From VXNE01 sp963668365 (GTDB taxonomy: Bacteria; Pseudomonadota; Gammaproteobacteria; Pseudomonadales; Azotimanducaceae): a stretch of DNA of 64,000 nt. Made by a program: the position numbers and the translations under genes. This document shows positions 35,714-44,406 of this stretch, one piece after another. Under the pieces are notes generated by a model that worked only from the letters and a program-made list of their open reading frames with translations, made no database searches and was not told where the DNA came from. The DNA lies in contig OY764266.1 of the NCBI GenBank assembly GCA_963668365.1, forward strand, positions 3,224,001-3,288,000, read 5' to 3'. Numbering within the stretch: position 1 is the first letter of the stretch; every line of letters starts with the position of its first letter.

Positions 35714-35724
35714 ACTGATCTGGG

Positions 35725-37554
35725 ATGACCATCGTGAAAAGACTTGTCCTTTTGCTAGCCGTCGCGCTGCCATGGCCCGCGCATGCGGCCGAACTTGAAA
35801 CCATCGTCGTCTACGCGAGCCGGCTCGGCGCAACTACGCAGCAGCCGACGATCCTGACCGAATCCGAAATCGACGCGAGGCACGCGCATCACGCGGGAGA
35901 TATCCTGCGCGCGGCGCCGGGCGTGGCGGTCAGCCAGGCCGGCAATCGCGGCGGCCTGACACAAGTCCGCGTCCGGGGCGCCGAGGCCAACCACGTGCTG
36001 GTCATGCTGGACGGCATAGAGATGAATAATGTGGCCCTCGGCGGCGAGTACAATTTCGGCTACCTGGACCTGACCGGCGCGAAGCGCGTCGAGATCATGA
36101 ACGGTCCCCAGAGCGCCATCTGGGGCAGCGATGCCCTTGCCGGACTGATGTATATCGATACGACGCCAGCCGAAAATGGGGTGACGATCGATGCCGCTGC
36201 GGGAAGCATGGCCACGCGGGATGCGAGCCTCACCGCATCGCGTTCCAGCGCCGAGGGACACGCTGTCTTCACCGCCAGCCATTTTGCGACCGACGGCAAC
36301 AACCTTGCGAAGATCGGCGACGAGAAGGACGGACATCGCGCCACGACCCTGCACGCGAACCTTTCCCGGGACCTGGGGTCGTGGACCGTGGGGGCCGTAT
36401 TTCGGGGCGTCGACGCCGAAGTGGAATACGATCCGACCCCTTTCCCCGCCTACATACCCGCCGACGGCGACAACCTCACGATGTCGGATCGCCGCTACGT
36501 AAAATTCGAGGCGAGCCATTCCGGTACCGCGTTCTGGGAGCCGCGCCTGACCGTTAGCGGTGCGCGCTCGGGAGACGAGAACATCGAATCCACGCGCCGG
36601 ACCGAGACGTTTGGCGAGAAGACCGCCATCGCGTTCAGCAACAACTTCGCGTTTTCGGACGCACATCGCCTGAACGCCACCGGTGAACTCGAGCGGCAAC
36701 GGTTCACCCAACGGGCAGAGGCAACGCCGTTCGGGGATCCGAACCAGGAGCAGGACACGCGAACCTCCAGTATCGCGGCGGAATACCAGTACCGTACCGG
36801 GTACGCGCTCGCGTCGCTGTCGGCGCGGTACGACGCCAACGACGAGTTCGACAACTCCACCGCCTACCATGCCGGTCTTGCCTGGGCGATGGGGCCCGGC
36901 CGCCTGTTCGCGAATGTCGGCACCGGCACAAAAAACCCGACCTTCACGGAGCGTTTCGGGTATTCGCCCGATACGTTCATCGGCAACCCCGACCTCAAGC
37001 CGGAACGGTCGGTCGAGTACGAGGCCGGGTACGCCACCGGCCGCTTCTCCTTCACCTGCTTCGACAACAGGCTGACGGACGAAATCAACGGATTCGTTTT
37101 CGATCCGGCACGCGGCGGTTTCACTGCGGACAACCGGGAGGAGAAGAGCCGCCGGCGGGGCGTCGAAATCGGCTATCTCGATACGTTCGGCTCCGTAAGC
37201 GTCGCAGCCCACTACACCTACGTCGACTCCGCCGAAGACGACAGCATCGAGATTCGCCGTCCACGCCACCAGGGTCGCATGCACCTGACCGGCAGCATCA
37301 CTGAGTCGGCACAGTTCAACCTTGGCGTAGCCGCCGTCGGCGAACAGTACGACAACGATTTCTCCGCGTTTCCCGCTATCCGACGCACTTTGGACGCCTA
37401 CCTGCTCGTGCATGCCGGCCTGGATTTTCGGATATCGGCGCGCGCGCGCATTTACCTGCAAGTGGAAAACGCGTTAGATACGGACTATGAGGAAGTGTTC
37501 GGCTATCAAACCCCCGGTGCACGCGCCATGGCGGGATACACAGTGCGGTTGTGA
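35725..37554 (+). CDS. btuB: TonB-dependent cobalamin receptor
   Basis: 609 aa. The signal peptide (about 1-21) ends AHA-A. ETIVVYASR is the TonB box. The plug domain (about 30-150) has ILRAAPGVAVSQAGNRGGLT and VLVMLDGIEMN. The remainder is a 22-strand-type beta barrel ending in YTVRL with a C-terminal hydrophobic residue. The riboswitch in its leader identifies the ligand as a cobalamin or related corrinoid. The usual periplasmic and inner-membrane importers are not adjacent. Confidence 0.94.
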   Translation: MTIVKRLVLLLAVALPWPAHAAELETIVVYASRLGATTQQPTILTESEIDARHAHHAGDILRAAPGVAVSQAGNRGGLTQVRVRGAEANHVLVMLDGIEMNNVALGGEYNFGYLDLTGAKRVEIMNGPQSAIWGSDALAGLMYIDTTPAENGVTIDAAAGSMATRDASLTASRSSAEGHAVFTASHFATDGNNLAKIGDEKDGHRATTLHANLSRDLGSWTVGAVFRGVDAEVEYDPTPFPAYIPADGDNLTMSDRRYVKFEASHSGTAFWEPRLTVSGARSGDENIESTRRTETFGEKTAIAFSNNFAFSDAHRLNATGELERQRFTQRAEATPFGDPNQEQDTRTSSIAAEYQYRTGYALASLSARYDANDEFDNSTAYHAGLAWAMGPGRLFANVGTGTKNPTFTERFGYSPDTFIGNPDLKPERSVEYEAGYATGRFSFTCFDNRLTDEINGFVFDPARGGFTADNREEKSRRRGVEIGYLDTFGSVSVAAHYTYVDSAEDDSIEIRRPRHQGRMHLTGSITESAQFNLGVAAVGEQYDNDFSAFPAIRRTLDAYLLVHAGLDFRISARARIYLQVENALDTDYEEVFGYQTPGARAMAGYTVRL

Positions 37555-37559
37555 GCACG

Positions 37560-37592
37560 CTGTGACTAGGCTGTGACCAGGCTGTGAACACC
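37560..37592 (+). repeat. Three 11-bp tandem repeats
   Basis: CTGTGACTAGG, CTGTGACCAGG and CTGTGAACACC at 37560-37570, 37571-37581 and 37582-37592. Each unit contains GTGA; the GTG of the third is the start of the M20 peptidase, while those of the first two run into early stops. Confidence 0.75.
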
Positions 37593-38984
37593 CAGGAGAC
37601 GTACCGCTTCGTCGAGTCGGTCTGGGACGACGAGATCGTTCCTGCGCTCGAGGACTACATACGCATCCCCAACAAGTCGCCTGCGTTCGATGCGGACTGG
37701 GAGCGCCGCGGCCACATGGTCGAGGCCGTCGAGCAATTGCGCCGGTGGGTCGAGTCGTTTCCCATCGAGCGCGCCGAGGTCGACGTGGTGACCCTGCCGG
37801 GACGCACACCCACCCTTCTCGTCGAGATCGAAGGCGACGCGCCGGGAAATATCCTCTGGTACGGACACTACGACAAGCAGCCCGAATTCACCGGCTGGGA
37901 AGTGGGTCTTTCCCCCTGGACGCCCGTGATTCGCAACGGCCGGCTATACGGCCGCGGCGGAGCCGACGATGGCTACGCGGTGTTCGGAAGCCTCACCGCC
38001 ATCGCCGCCGCCCAGCGTCAGGGCCTGCCGCATGCACGCTGTTTCGTCCTGATCGAAGGATGCGAGGAGAGCGGCAGCTTCGACCTGCCCTTCTACATGG
38101 AGGCGTTGAGCGACAGGATCGGCACGCCCGATCTCGTCATCTGCCTTGACGCCGAATGCGGCGACTATGACCGTCTGTGGGTGACCACGTCGCTGCGCGG
38201 CATGCTTTCCGGCACCCTGACGGTCGACGTGCTGACAGAAGGCGTCCACTCCGGCGCGGCGGGCAGCATCGTACCGTCCAGCTTCCGCCTGCTGCGGCAT
38301 GTGATCGAACGCGCGGAGAACGCCGGGACGGGTGCCATACCCGAACTGGAAGTGGAAATCCCCGAAGACGCCCGCCGCCAGTCGGAGCAGGTTGCCAGGA
38401 CCCTGGGACCCACCGTGATCGAACGCTTTCCGTGGGCCGCAGGTTCACGGCCGGACGCGCCGCTGGCCGATCTCGTCGCCGCCAATACCTGGGGACCGAG
38501 CCTTGGTGTCGTTGGTCTCGGGGGCGCCCCGGGAATCAGCGATGCCGGCAATACGCTGCGCCCGTTCACCTCCGCGAAACTGGTCTTTCGCCTGCCGCCC
38601 AGCCTCGATGCGGAAGCCGCGGCGCAGCGCATCAAGGGGATCCTGGAACGCGATCCGCCACCGGGTGCCGCCGTGCGATTCGAACTGGATCCCGCGCACA
38701 CGGGGTGGTACGCACCGCCGACCGCGGGCTGGCTCCGGAAGTCGGCGGACGACGCCTCGCGTGCCTTCTTCGGCACGGCAGCCCTGACAATGGGCACCGG
38801 CGGCACCATACCGTTCATGAAAATGCTCGGCGACAGGTACCCCGGCGTGCAGTTCGTCGTTACCGGCTTGCTGGGACCCGGGTCCAACGCGCACGGCCCG
38901 AACGAGTTTCTCGACATCGCCACCGGCAAGCGCGTGACCGCGTGCATGGCGAAGATACTAGTCGACCACGCCACGCTCGCCTGA
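37584..38984 (+). CDS. M20-family metallopeptidase
   Basis: 466 aa with a GTG start inside a short tandem repeat. WYGHYDKQPEF carries the first metal histidine, GRGGADDGYAVFG the bridging aspartate, EGCEESGSFDL the catalytic and metal glutamates, CLDAECGDYDR the next acid and LGPGSNAHGPNEF the final histidine. It is a di-zinc dipeptidase/carboxypeptidase of the DapE/CNDP-like group without a signal peptide, so it acts in the cytosol. It starts 29 bp after btuB, though they need not share a function. Confidence 0.9.
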   Translation: MNTQETYRFVESVWDDEIVPALEDYIRIPNKSPAFDADWERRGHMVEAVEQLRRWVESFPIERAEVDVVTLPGRTPTLLVEIEGDAPGNILWYGHYDKQPEFTGWEVGLSPWTPVIRNGRLYGRGGADDGYAVFGSLTAIAAAQRQGLPHARCFVLIEGCEESGSFDLPFYMEALSDRIGTPDLVICLDAECGDYDRLWVTTSLRGMLSGTLTVDVLTEGVHSGAAGSIVPSSFRLLRHVIERAENAGTGAIPELEVEIPEDARRQSEQVARTLGPTVIERFPWAAGSRPDAPLADLVAANTWGPSLGVVGLGGAPGISDAGNTLRPFTSAKLVFRLPPSLDAEAAAQRIKGILERDPPPGAAVRFELDPAHTGWYAPPTAGWLRKSADDASRAFFGTAALTMGTGGTIPFMKMLGDRYPGVQFVVTGLLGPGSNAHGPNEFLDIATGKRVTACMAKILVDHATLA

Positions 38985-38992
38985 GCGCCCGA

Positions 38993-39586
38993 TCAGGAAA
39001 TCAGAAGGCGGCTGTCCTTGCCGAATTGGGTCCGCAAGAGATCCATCTGATCGCCAAGAATCCTGCCCTCGTTGGTGAGCGCCAGGTATTCGGCGAAATT
39101 CGGGACATACGGCAGCGCGATCAGTTCCATGCCGCACTCGTGAAGCAGACGGCTGCCCTTGAAGTGGTTGCACCGCTTGCAGGCCGAGACGCAGTTGTCC
39201 CACCGTTCCTGGCCGCCCCGCGCACGGGGCACGATGTGATCCCGGGTCAACTCGAAATCGACGAACTTGCCACCGCAATACAGGCAAATGTTACGGTCGC
39301 GCCTGAACAGGGCCGAGTTTGTCAGCGGCGGCACGCTGCGCGAGGGCGACACGATGCGACCCCGACAGGCCACGATGCTGTGCACATCAAGCAGCGACCG
39401 GGTGCCATCGACGCGGGAGTGTCCGCCGCGCAGACGCAGCACGGCATCGCCCCTCGTCCAGACGACGAGTTCCCTGGCGTAGAGGCACACGGCTTCCCGC
39501 CAGTTCATCCAGTCAACCGGCTGTCCGGCTACATTAAGCCGGAGGATGCGAGGCACGCGTTCGAATTGATCGAGCGTCGCCAACAT
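38993..39586 (-). CDS. HNH endonuclease
   Basis: 197 aa from the ATG at 39586 with GGGGGA upstream; the frame is open to 39637. CLYCGG and CKRCNH give the structural zinc cysteines around LTRDHIVPRARGGQERWDN, the HNH core, with SACKRCNHFKGSR closing it. The N-terminal half (VPRILRLNVAGQPVDWMNWR) is the conserved extension of chromosomal HNH proteins of this type. These are housekeeping-like genes of unknown target rather than mobile-intron enzymes. Confidence 0.88.
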   Translation of the reverse strand: MLATLDQFERVPRILRLNVAGQPVDWMNWREAVCLYARELVVWTRGDAVLRLRGGHSRVDGTRSLLDVHSIVACRGRIVSPSRSVPPLTNSALFRRDRNICLYCGGKFVDFELTRDHIVPRARGGQERWDNCVSACKRCNHFKGSRLLHECGMELIALPYVPNFAEYLALTNEGRILGDQMDLLRTQFGKDSRLLIS

Positions 39587-39733
39587 GACACAGGTCCCCC
39601 AAAAATCCGGCGCATTCTGACGAATCGCCAGCGTCAACGCAAACCGGCGGCATTGTCAGGTCGGGTCCGCACAGGGCGAGAACCCCATCAACCGGCGCTG
39701 GGCGCAGGCACCTGCCGTCACCTCGAACGCCGG

Positions 39734-42421
39734 TCAGGGTTGCGCGGTGAGCACTTCACCAATCGCCAGGCAGCGCCTGACCTCGAAACGCAAATTCAAC
39801 AACCGTTTCTTGAGCGACGGGTGCAACGATTCCGTATGGATCAGCGCCCGCCCCAGCATTTCGAGATAGTCCGTGTCGCAAACCATCCCCAGCAGACCGT
39901 TGCTGATCGGACCGAAATGGCGAGGATCCAGCCTGTCGCTCGCACGCAGCAGGCGATTCAACACCTCCCCGGCAATCCCCAGCTGCAGGTCATGCTGATG
40001 GTCCGGAAACAGCCCGCTCGCGTGGGCCCGCGCATCGGCGACGGTCAGTTCCGGGTCGGGGTCCAGCAGCAGCCCGGCCAGGTACCGATGATGTTCCGGA
40101 TCCGGCCGGGCGGCCTGCGCGGCCAACACCCGCCGTCGACCGTCGTCGGACAGGTCCCGTTCGCGTTCCGCCGCCAGCGAAGCCGCTGCGCCCGGATGAT
40201 CGAATCCGCTCAAAAGCTCGACGACATTCCAGCGGCGGTCCTGATCGAATACGAAGCCGGCGGGCGGTTCGTCCCCAGCGAGCAGACCCGCAAGCCGGTC
40301 GAGGCTCCGTTCGCTCATTGCCGCCGCCGTATATTGATCGAACAGCATGAGCTGACGGTCGCTGCCGGGCTCGCTGTCGAGGAACGCCTGCCACAGGTAG
40401 CCTTCTATCAGCGCAGCGGTTCGGTCCAGCAGTTCGGGGTCTTGCACGAGGCGCTTGAGGTAGGACCAGGATTCCTGCAGCCCCGCCAGCACCTTCCGGG
40501 CGACGTCGTCGGCGCCCTCGGCCTCCACGTTGGCAAGGGCGATGTCGATGAACTCGAACGGCGAGAGCTGCCCGCGCAGGACCATGTCGTAGACGCCCTG
40601 CCAGAGCATCAGCCGGGTCAGCGGATCGGCGAACGCGGCGATATGCTCCCCGAGCACGGTGACTGCATTGCGATCGAAGTCGACCCGCGCGTAATCCCAG
40701 TCGCCGTGGTTCGCATTGACGAAATCCGGACAGGCCTCGCCCTCCACCGCCGCGACCCTGGTCCGCGCGCCGGCGTAGGTCACCGGCACGAGCCGAACCG
40801 CGACTTCATCGGCTTTGAAATCATACAGACCGAGTTGCGTGCGATGCGCGCGCAAGGTCGGCCAGGCGTTCGGAGCGGTCTGCAGGATGGCCATCTCGGC
40901 GATCCTTCCGTCTTCGCAATTCAGATCGACGACTACCCGGTTGGCTCCCGGCTGGTGCAGCCAGTCGGCCGCCCATCCCTCGAGATCGCGGTCCGCCGCC
41001 TTCGAGATCGCAGCGAGGAAGTCGCCGATCGTGGTGTTCCCGTATGCATGCGCCTTCAGATAGGCGCTGACGCCACGGCGAAATGCCTCCGGTCCCACCA
41101 GGTGGTTGAGCTGGGCCAGGGTGGCCGATCCCTTGTTGTACGTGATGGCGTCGAAGTTGGCGAAAGCCGCGTCCGTGTTCGGAGTCGGGAGTTCGATGGC
41201 GTGCGTGGTGTCGCGTTCGTCCGCCTGGTAGGCGCGCACCGTGCTCAGGTAGGCGCCGAGCCGTCCCTCCGAGAACTCGGTGGCCTCCACCAACGCAAGG
41301 TTCGCCATGAAGGTGGCGAACGATTCATTCAGCCACAACCCGTTCCACCACCGCATCGTGACGAGGTTTCCGAACCACATGTGCGCCATCTCGTGCAGGA
41401 TCACGCTGGCGAGCCACCGCCGCGCCTGTCGGGTGACCGAACCGCGCCGCAGAAAGCGCTCGCTGAACGTGACGGCACCGACGTTTTCCATCGCGCCCGC
41501 GTTGAAGTGCGGCACGATGATCTGGTCGTATTTGCCGAACGGATAGGCGATCCCGAAGTAATTCTGAAAGAAATCAAAACCCTGGCGGGTCGGAACGAAC
41601 CAATGCTCCGGATAGACGAATTCCGCGACAGATGCCCTCGAGAAGAGCCGCAGGGGAATCTCACCGGCCATCGACTCCCAGGACCGGTAGTGGCCGGCAT
41701 GCAACGCATACACGTAGGTGCTGATCCGATCCGACGGCGGGAACGTCCAGGTCTTACGGTCGCCCAGGTCGGCAATCTCCGATTCGGCGACGACCGAGAC
41801 GACCTGCCAGTCCGCCGGCACGGTCACCCGGGTCGCAAAAGTGGCTTTGAGGTCCGGTTGGTCCAGGCACGGGAACAGGCGGTTCGCGTCGTACGGTTCG
41901 AAGTTGGTGTAGAGATAGTCCCGTCCGTCCACCGGATCACGGAAACGATACAGGCCGCTGCCGTCGGCGCTATAGGGGTGCGAGAACGATATCTCCACCG
42001 TATTCGACCCGTTCCGCAGCGAACCCGCAGGCAGTGTCACGAAATAGCCGTTGTAAGGGGCTTTGACCGTCGAGCCATTGACCTCGAGATCTCGGACCGT
42101 CCCGCCGACAAAGTCGATGGTCAGATCCGCCTGGGCATCGTTCAGTTCGAACGTGGTCGTGGCGCGCCCGGTGTACTCCTCGGCTTCGCCATCGAGTTCG
42201 AACTCCAGAACGTAGGCCACGCTCCCTACGCGGGAGGATCGGGCGGCGGCACTTTCGATCCCAAGCATCGCCGACGCCTCGCGGGGCGGCGTTTCCGGAC
42301 CGGTCGCCACAGGGACGCTGGCACATCCCCAGGCGAGTCCGGCAACGACAACTGTGATCGCGCCACGGGCAAATCGGCGGTTGCCAGGACTCCCGGCGGC
42401 ATAGCATGGAGATCGATTCAC
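39734..42421 (-). CDS. M1-family aminopeptidase, lipoprotein
   Basis: 895 aa with a GTG start at 42421 sharing one base with the stop of the upstream ABC gene. The N-terminus has a lipobox (VVVAGLAWGC), so it should be a membrane-anchored lipoprotein, unlike cytosolic PepN. GAMENVGAV is the substrate motif. HEMAHMWFGNLVTMRWW and then LNESFA give the HExxH-x18-E zinc site. The C-terminal ERAP1-like helical domain follows. It removes N-terminal residues from peptides; here it ends an operon of two ABC half-exporters. Confidence 0.92.
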   Translation of the reverse strand: MNRSPCYAAGSPGNRRFARGAITVVVAGLAWGCASVPVATGPETPPREASAMLGIESAAARSSRVGSVAYVLEFELDGEAEEYTGRATTTFELNDAQADLTIDFVGGTVRDLEVNGSTVKAPYNGYFVTLPAGSLRNGSNTVEISFSHPYSADGSGLYRFRDPVDGRDYLYTNFEPYDANRLFPCLDQPDLKATFATRVTVPADWQVVSVVAESEIADLGDRKTWTFPPSDRISTYVYALHAGHYRSWESMAGEIPLRLFSRASVAEFVYPEHWFVPTRQGFDFFQNYFGIAYPFGKYDQIIVPHFNAGAMENVGAVTFSERFLRRGSVTRQARRWLASVILHEMAHMWFGNLVTMRWWNGLWLNESFATFMANLALVEATEFSEGRLGAYLSTVRAYQADERDTTHAIELPTPNTDAAFANFDAITYNKGSATLAQLNHLVGPEAFRRGVSAYLKAHAYGNTTIGDFLAAISKAADRDLEGWAADWLHQPGANRVVVDLNCEDGRIAEMAILQTAPNAWPTLRAHRTQLGLYDFKADEVAVRLVPVTYAGARTRVAAVEGEACPDFVNANHGDWDYARVDFDRNAVTVLGEHIAAFADPLTRLMLWQGVYDMVLRGQLSPFEFIDIALANVEAEGADDVARKVLAGLQESWSYLKRLVQDPELLDRTAALIEGYLWQAFLDSEPGSDRQLMLFDQYTAAAMSERSLDRLAGLLAGDEPPAGFVFDQDRRWNVVELLSGFDHPGAAASLAAERERDLSDDGRRRVLAAQAARPDPEHHRYLAGLLLDPDPELTVADARAHASGLFPDHQHDLQLGIAGEVLNRLLRASDRLDPRHFGPISNGLLGMVCDTDYLEMLGRALIHTESLHPSLKKRLLNLRFEVRRCLAIGEVLTAQP

Positions 42422-44406
42422 TATCCGCCTCCCTGCAACTCGACAAATCTGCGGTAGCGGCTCGCGGGATCCGCCATCAGCGCATCGTGGCTTCCGATGT
42501 CCCTGATCTCGCCCTCCTCGACAAAGACGATGCGGTCCGCCTGGCGGATGGTCGAGAGGCGGTGCGCGATGACGATAACGAGCCGTCCCCTGCTGGCGTC
42601 TCGCAGAGCCTGCACCAGGGCATTTTCCGTCTGCGGGTCGAGCGCGGCGGTCGGCTCGTCCAGAATCAGAATAGGCGTGTCCCGGATCAGGCCCCGCGCG
42701 ATGCAGAGCCGCTGTTTCTGCCCGACGGACAACGTATCGCCCAACCGGCCGAGCACGGTGTCCATGCCGCCGGGCAGCGCGCGCACGAACTCCAGCGCTC
42801 CGGCGGTCGCCAGCGCTTCCAGCATGTCCGCTTCGGTCGCGTCCGGCTGGACAATCAGGAGATTGTCGCGGATGGACTCGGACATCAGCAGGTGTTCCTG
42901 GAAGACATAGGACACCTGGTCACGCAGCGAATCCACATCGACCTCTTCGATGTCTCGGCCGTCGAACAGCACGCGACCCGAGTCCGGCCGAATAAACCCG
43001 GGAATCAGGTAGGCGAGACTGGTCTTCCCGGCGCCCGTAGGGCCGACAATGGCAACCAGTTGGCCCGAAGCCAGGTCCAGATCGATGCCCTTGAGCGCTT
43101 GCCGACCATCCGGATACGTGAAGTCGATCCCTTCTATCCGCACACTGCCGGCAAAGGCCTCCAGACGGAACGAACCGCCGCCGGGGTTTTCAATCGGCTG
43201 GTCGAGGAAAAAGAACACCCGTCGCACCGCCGCCGCATTGCCCTGGAGTTCGATCCAGAACGTGCCCACGCCGAGCGCAGTCAATCCGAGGGAGAGGCCG
43301 AGACCGAACAACACGCCCCAGTCGCCAGGCGTCAGAACCCCGTCGATGACCTGGTCGGTGATGAAGACATAGGCCCAAAAACCGAAAACCACCACCGCAC
43401 CGAAGCTTGTGAAGCCGACGATGAGCTCGACCAGCTTGACGAAACGGTAGCGCCGGAACGACTCGCTGCTCCGCGCATCGATCCGTTCCTTTTCGCGCGC
43501 CATCCCGCCCAGGCTTTGCACCGCCGAAACGTTGCCCAGGCTCTCCTCCAGCGCGTTGGTCGTGGCGGAACCGGCGGCGCGGCTCTCCTGCTGCACGCGT
43601 CGTGAGATCCCCGAGAACGGCACGGTGATACATAAGCCCGCAGGAATCACCGCAAACGCCGCCCAGACCAGTTCCGGTGCGACATCGCCATAGGAGTAGC
43701 CGATCATGTACAGCGAAATCGCCGCGCCGACGAGCGCGAAGAGCGGTTCCAGCGTGGCGCGGTAACACATCCGGGGCAGCATCGGCGCGTCGTACATGAC
43801 GCGATACACGGCGTCCCCGATACGATGGTTGTCGAGCACCGTCATCGGCAGGCGCCCCATGCACCGAAACAACTCCGTGCGCAGGTGGTTCGTCAGACGC
43901 TGCGACATGCGAATGTGTACCAGCGTCTCGAGGATGCCGACAATGCCGGATCTCCCGCTGCCGCCCTCGCTTATGGCGTTCTCGGATTGAGTCGCGCTGT
44001 CCTCGCCCTCGGAAAAGCGTGCCCTTGTCTCGCCGCTGCCAAAGAAGATGAGCAATACGAAGAGAAGACCGGTCACCGCCGCCATGATGCCCATGGGCGA
44101 CAGGCCGGCGATGGCATCGACAAAGGGCGCCATGTGCGGCGGAAACGGCACTTCCGACTGATCGAACGGCTCTTGCAGCAGGACCTGGTCGATGACGATC
44201 TTCGCGAGCCACGGCAGGTAGAGAATTGGGGTCCGGGCAATGAAACCCAGGCCGATCTTGCCCAGGAACAAACCGCGCTCCCTGGAGACGAGTTTCAGCG
44301 CCCGCCACAGGATCGCGACCACTTCCAGGTTGGTGATCCGGGTATCGGTATCGAGGCGGTCGTCGAAGTGCGCAGTCGACGTATGCGATGCGGTGGCGTC
44401 GCTCAT
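42421..44406 (-). CDS. ABC exporter half-transporter (permease plus ATPase), second of pair
   Basis: 661 aa. Six helices (about 40-370) are followed by an ATPase domain with Walker A GPTGAGKTS, signature LSVGQKQR, Walker B LILDEPTAALD and switch histidine in IAHRLST. A hydrophilic serine- and glutamate-rich insert lies between the first two helices (about 120-145). The start overlaps the partner's stop as ATGA, so the two halves probably make a heterodimer. Substrate unknown. Confidence 0.9.
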   Translation of the reverse strand: MSDATASHTSTAHFDDRLDTDTRITNLEVVAILWRALKLVSRERGLFLGKIGLGFIARTPILYLPWLAKIVIDQVLLQEPFDQSEVPFPPHMAPFVDAIAGLSPMGIMAAVTGLLFVLLIFFGSGETRARFSEGEDSATQSENAISEGGSGRSGIVGILETLVHIRMSQRLTNHLRTELFRCMGRLPMTVLDNHRIGDAVYRVMYDAPMLPRMCYRATLEPLFALVGAAISLYMIGYSYGDVAPELVWAAFAVIPAGLCITVPFSGISRRVQQESRAAGSATTNALEESLGNVSAVQSLGGMAREKERIDARSSESFRRYRFVKLVELIVGFTSFGAVVVFGFWAYVFITDQVIDGVLTPGDWGVLFGLGLSLGLTALGVGTFWIELQGNAAAVRRVFFFLDQPIENPGGGSFRLEAFAGSVRIEGIDFTYPDGRQALKGIDLDLASGQLVAIVGPTGAGKTSLAYLIPGFIRPDSGRVLFDGRDIEEVDVDSLRDQVSYVFQEHLLMSESIRDNLLIVQPDATEADMLEALATAGALEFVRALPGGMDTVLGRLGDTLSVGQKQRLCIARGLIRDTPILILDEPTAALDPQTENALVQALRDASRGRLVIVIAHRLSTIRQADRIVFVEEGEIRDIGSHDALMADPASRYRRFVELQGGG

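Noticed and set aside
38177..42457. A plus-strand frame open for 1,426 codons
   Set aside because: It lies antisense to the M1 aminopeptidase and in another frame of the M20 gene; the translation is arginine- and proline-rich with no domain. It is a high-GC shadow frame.
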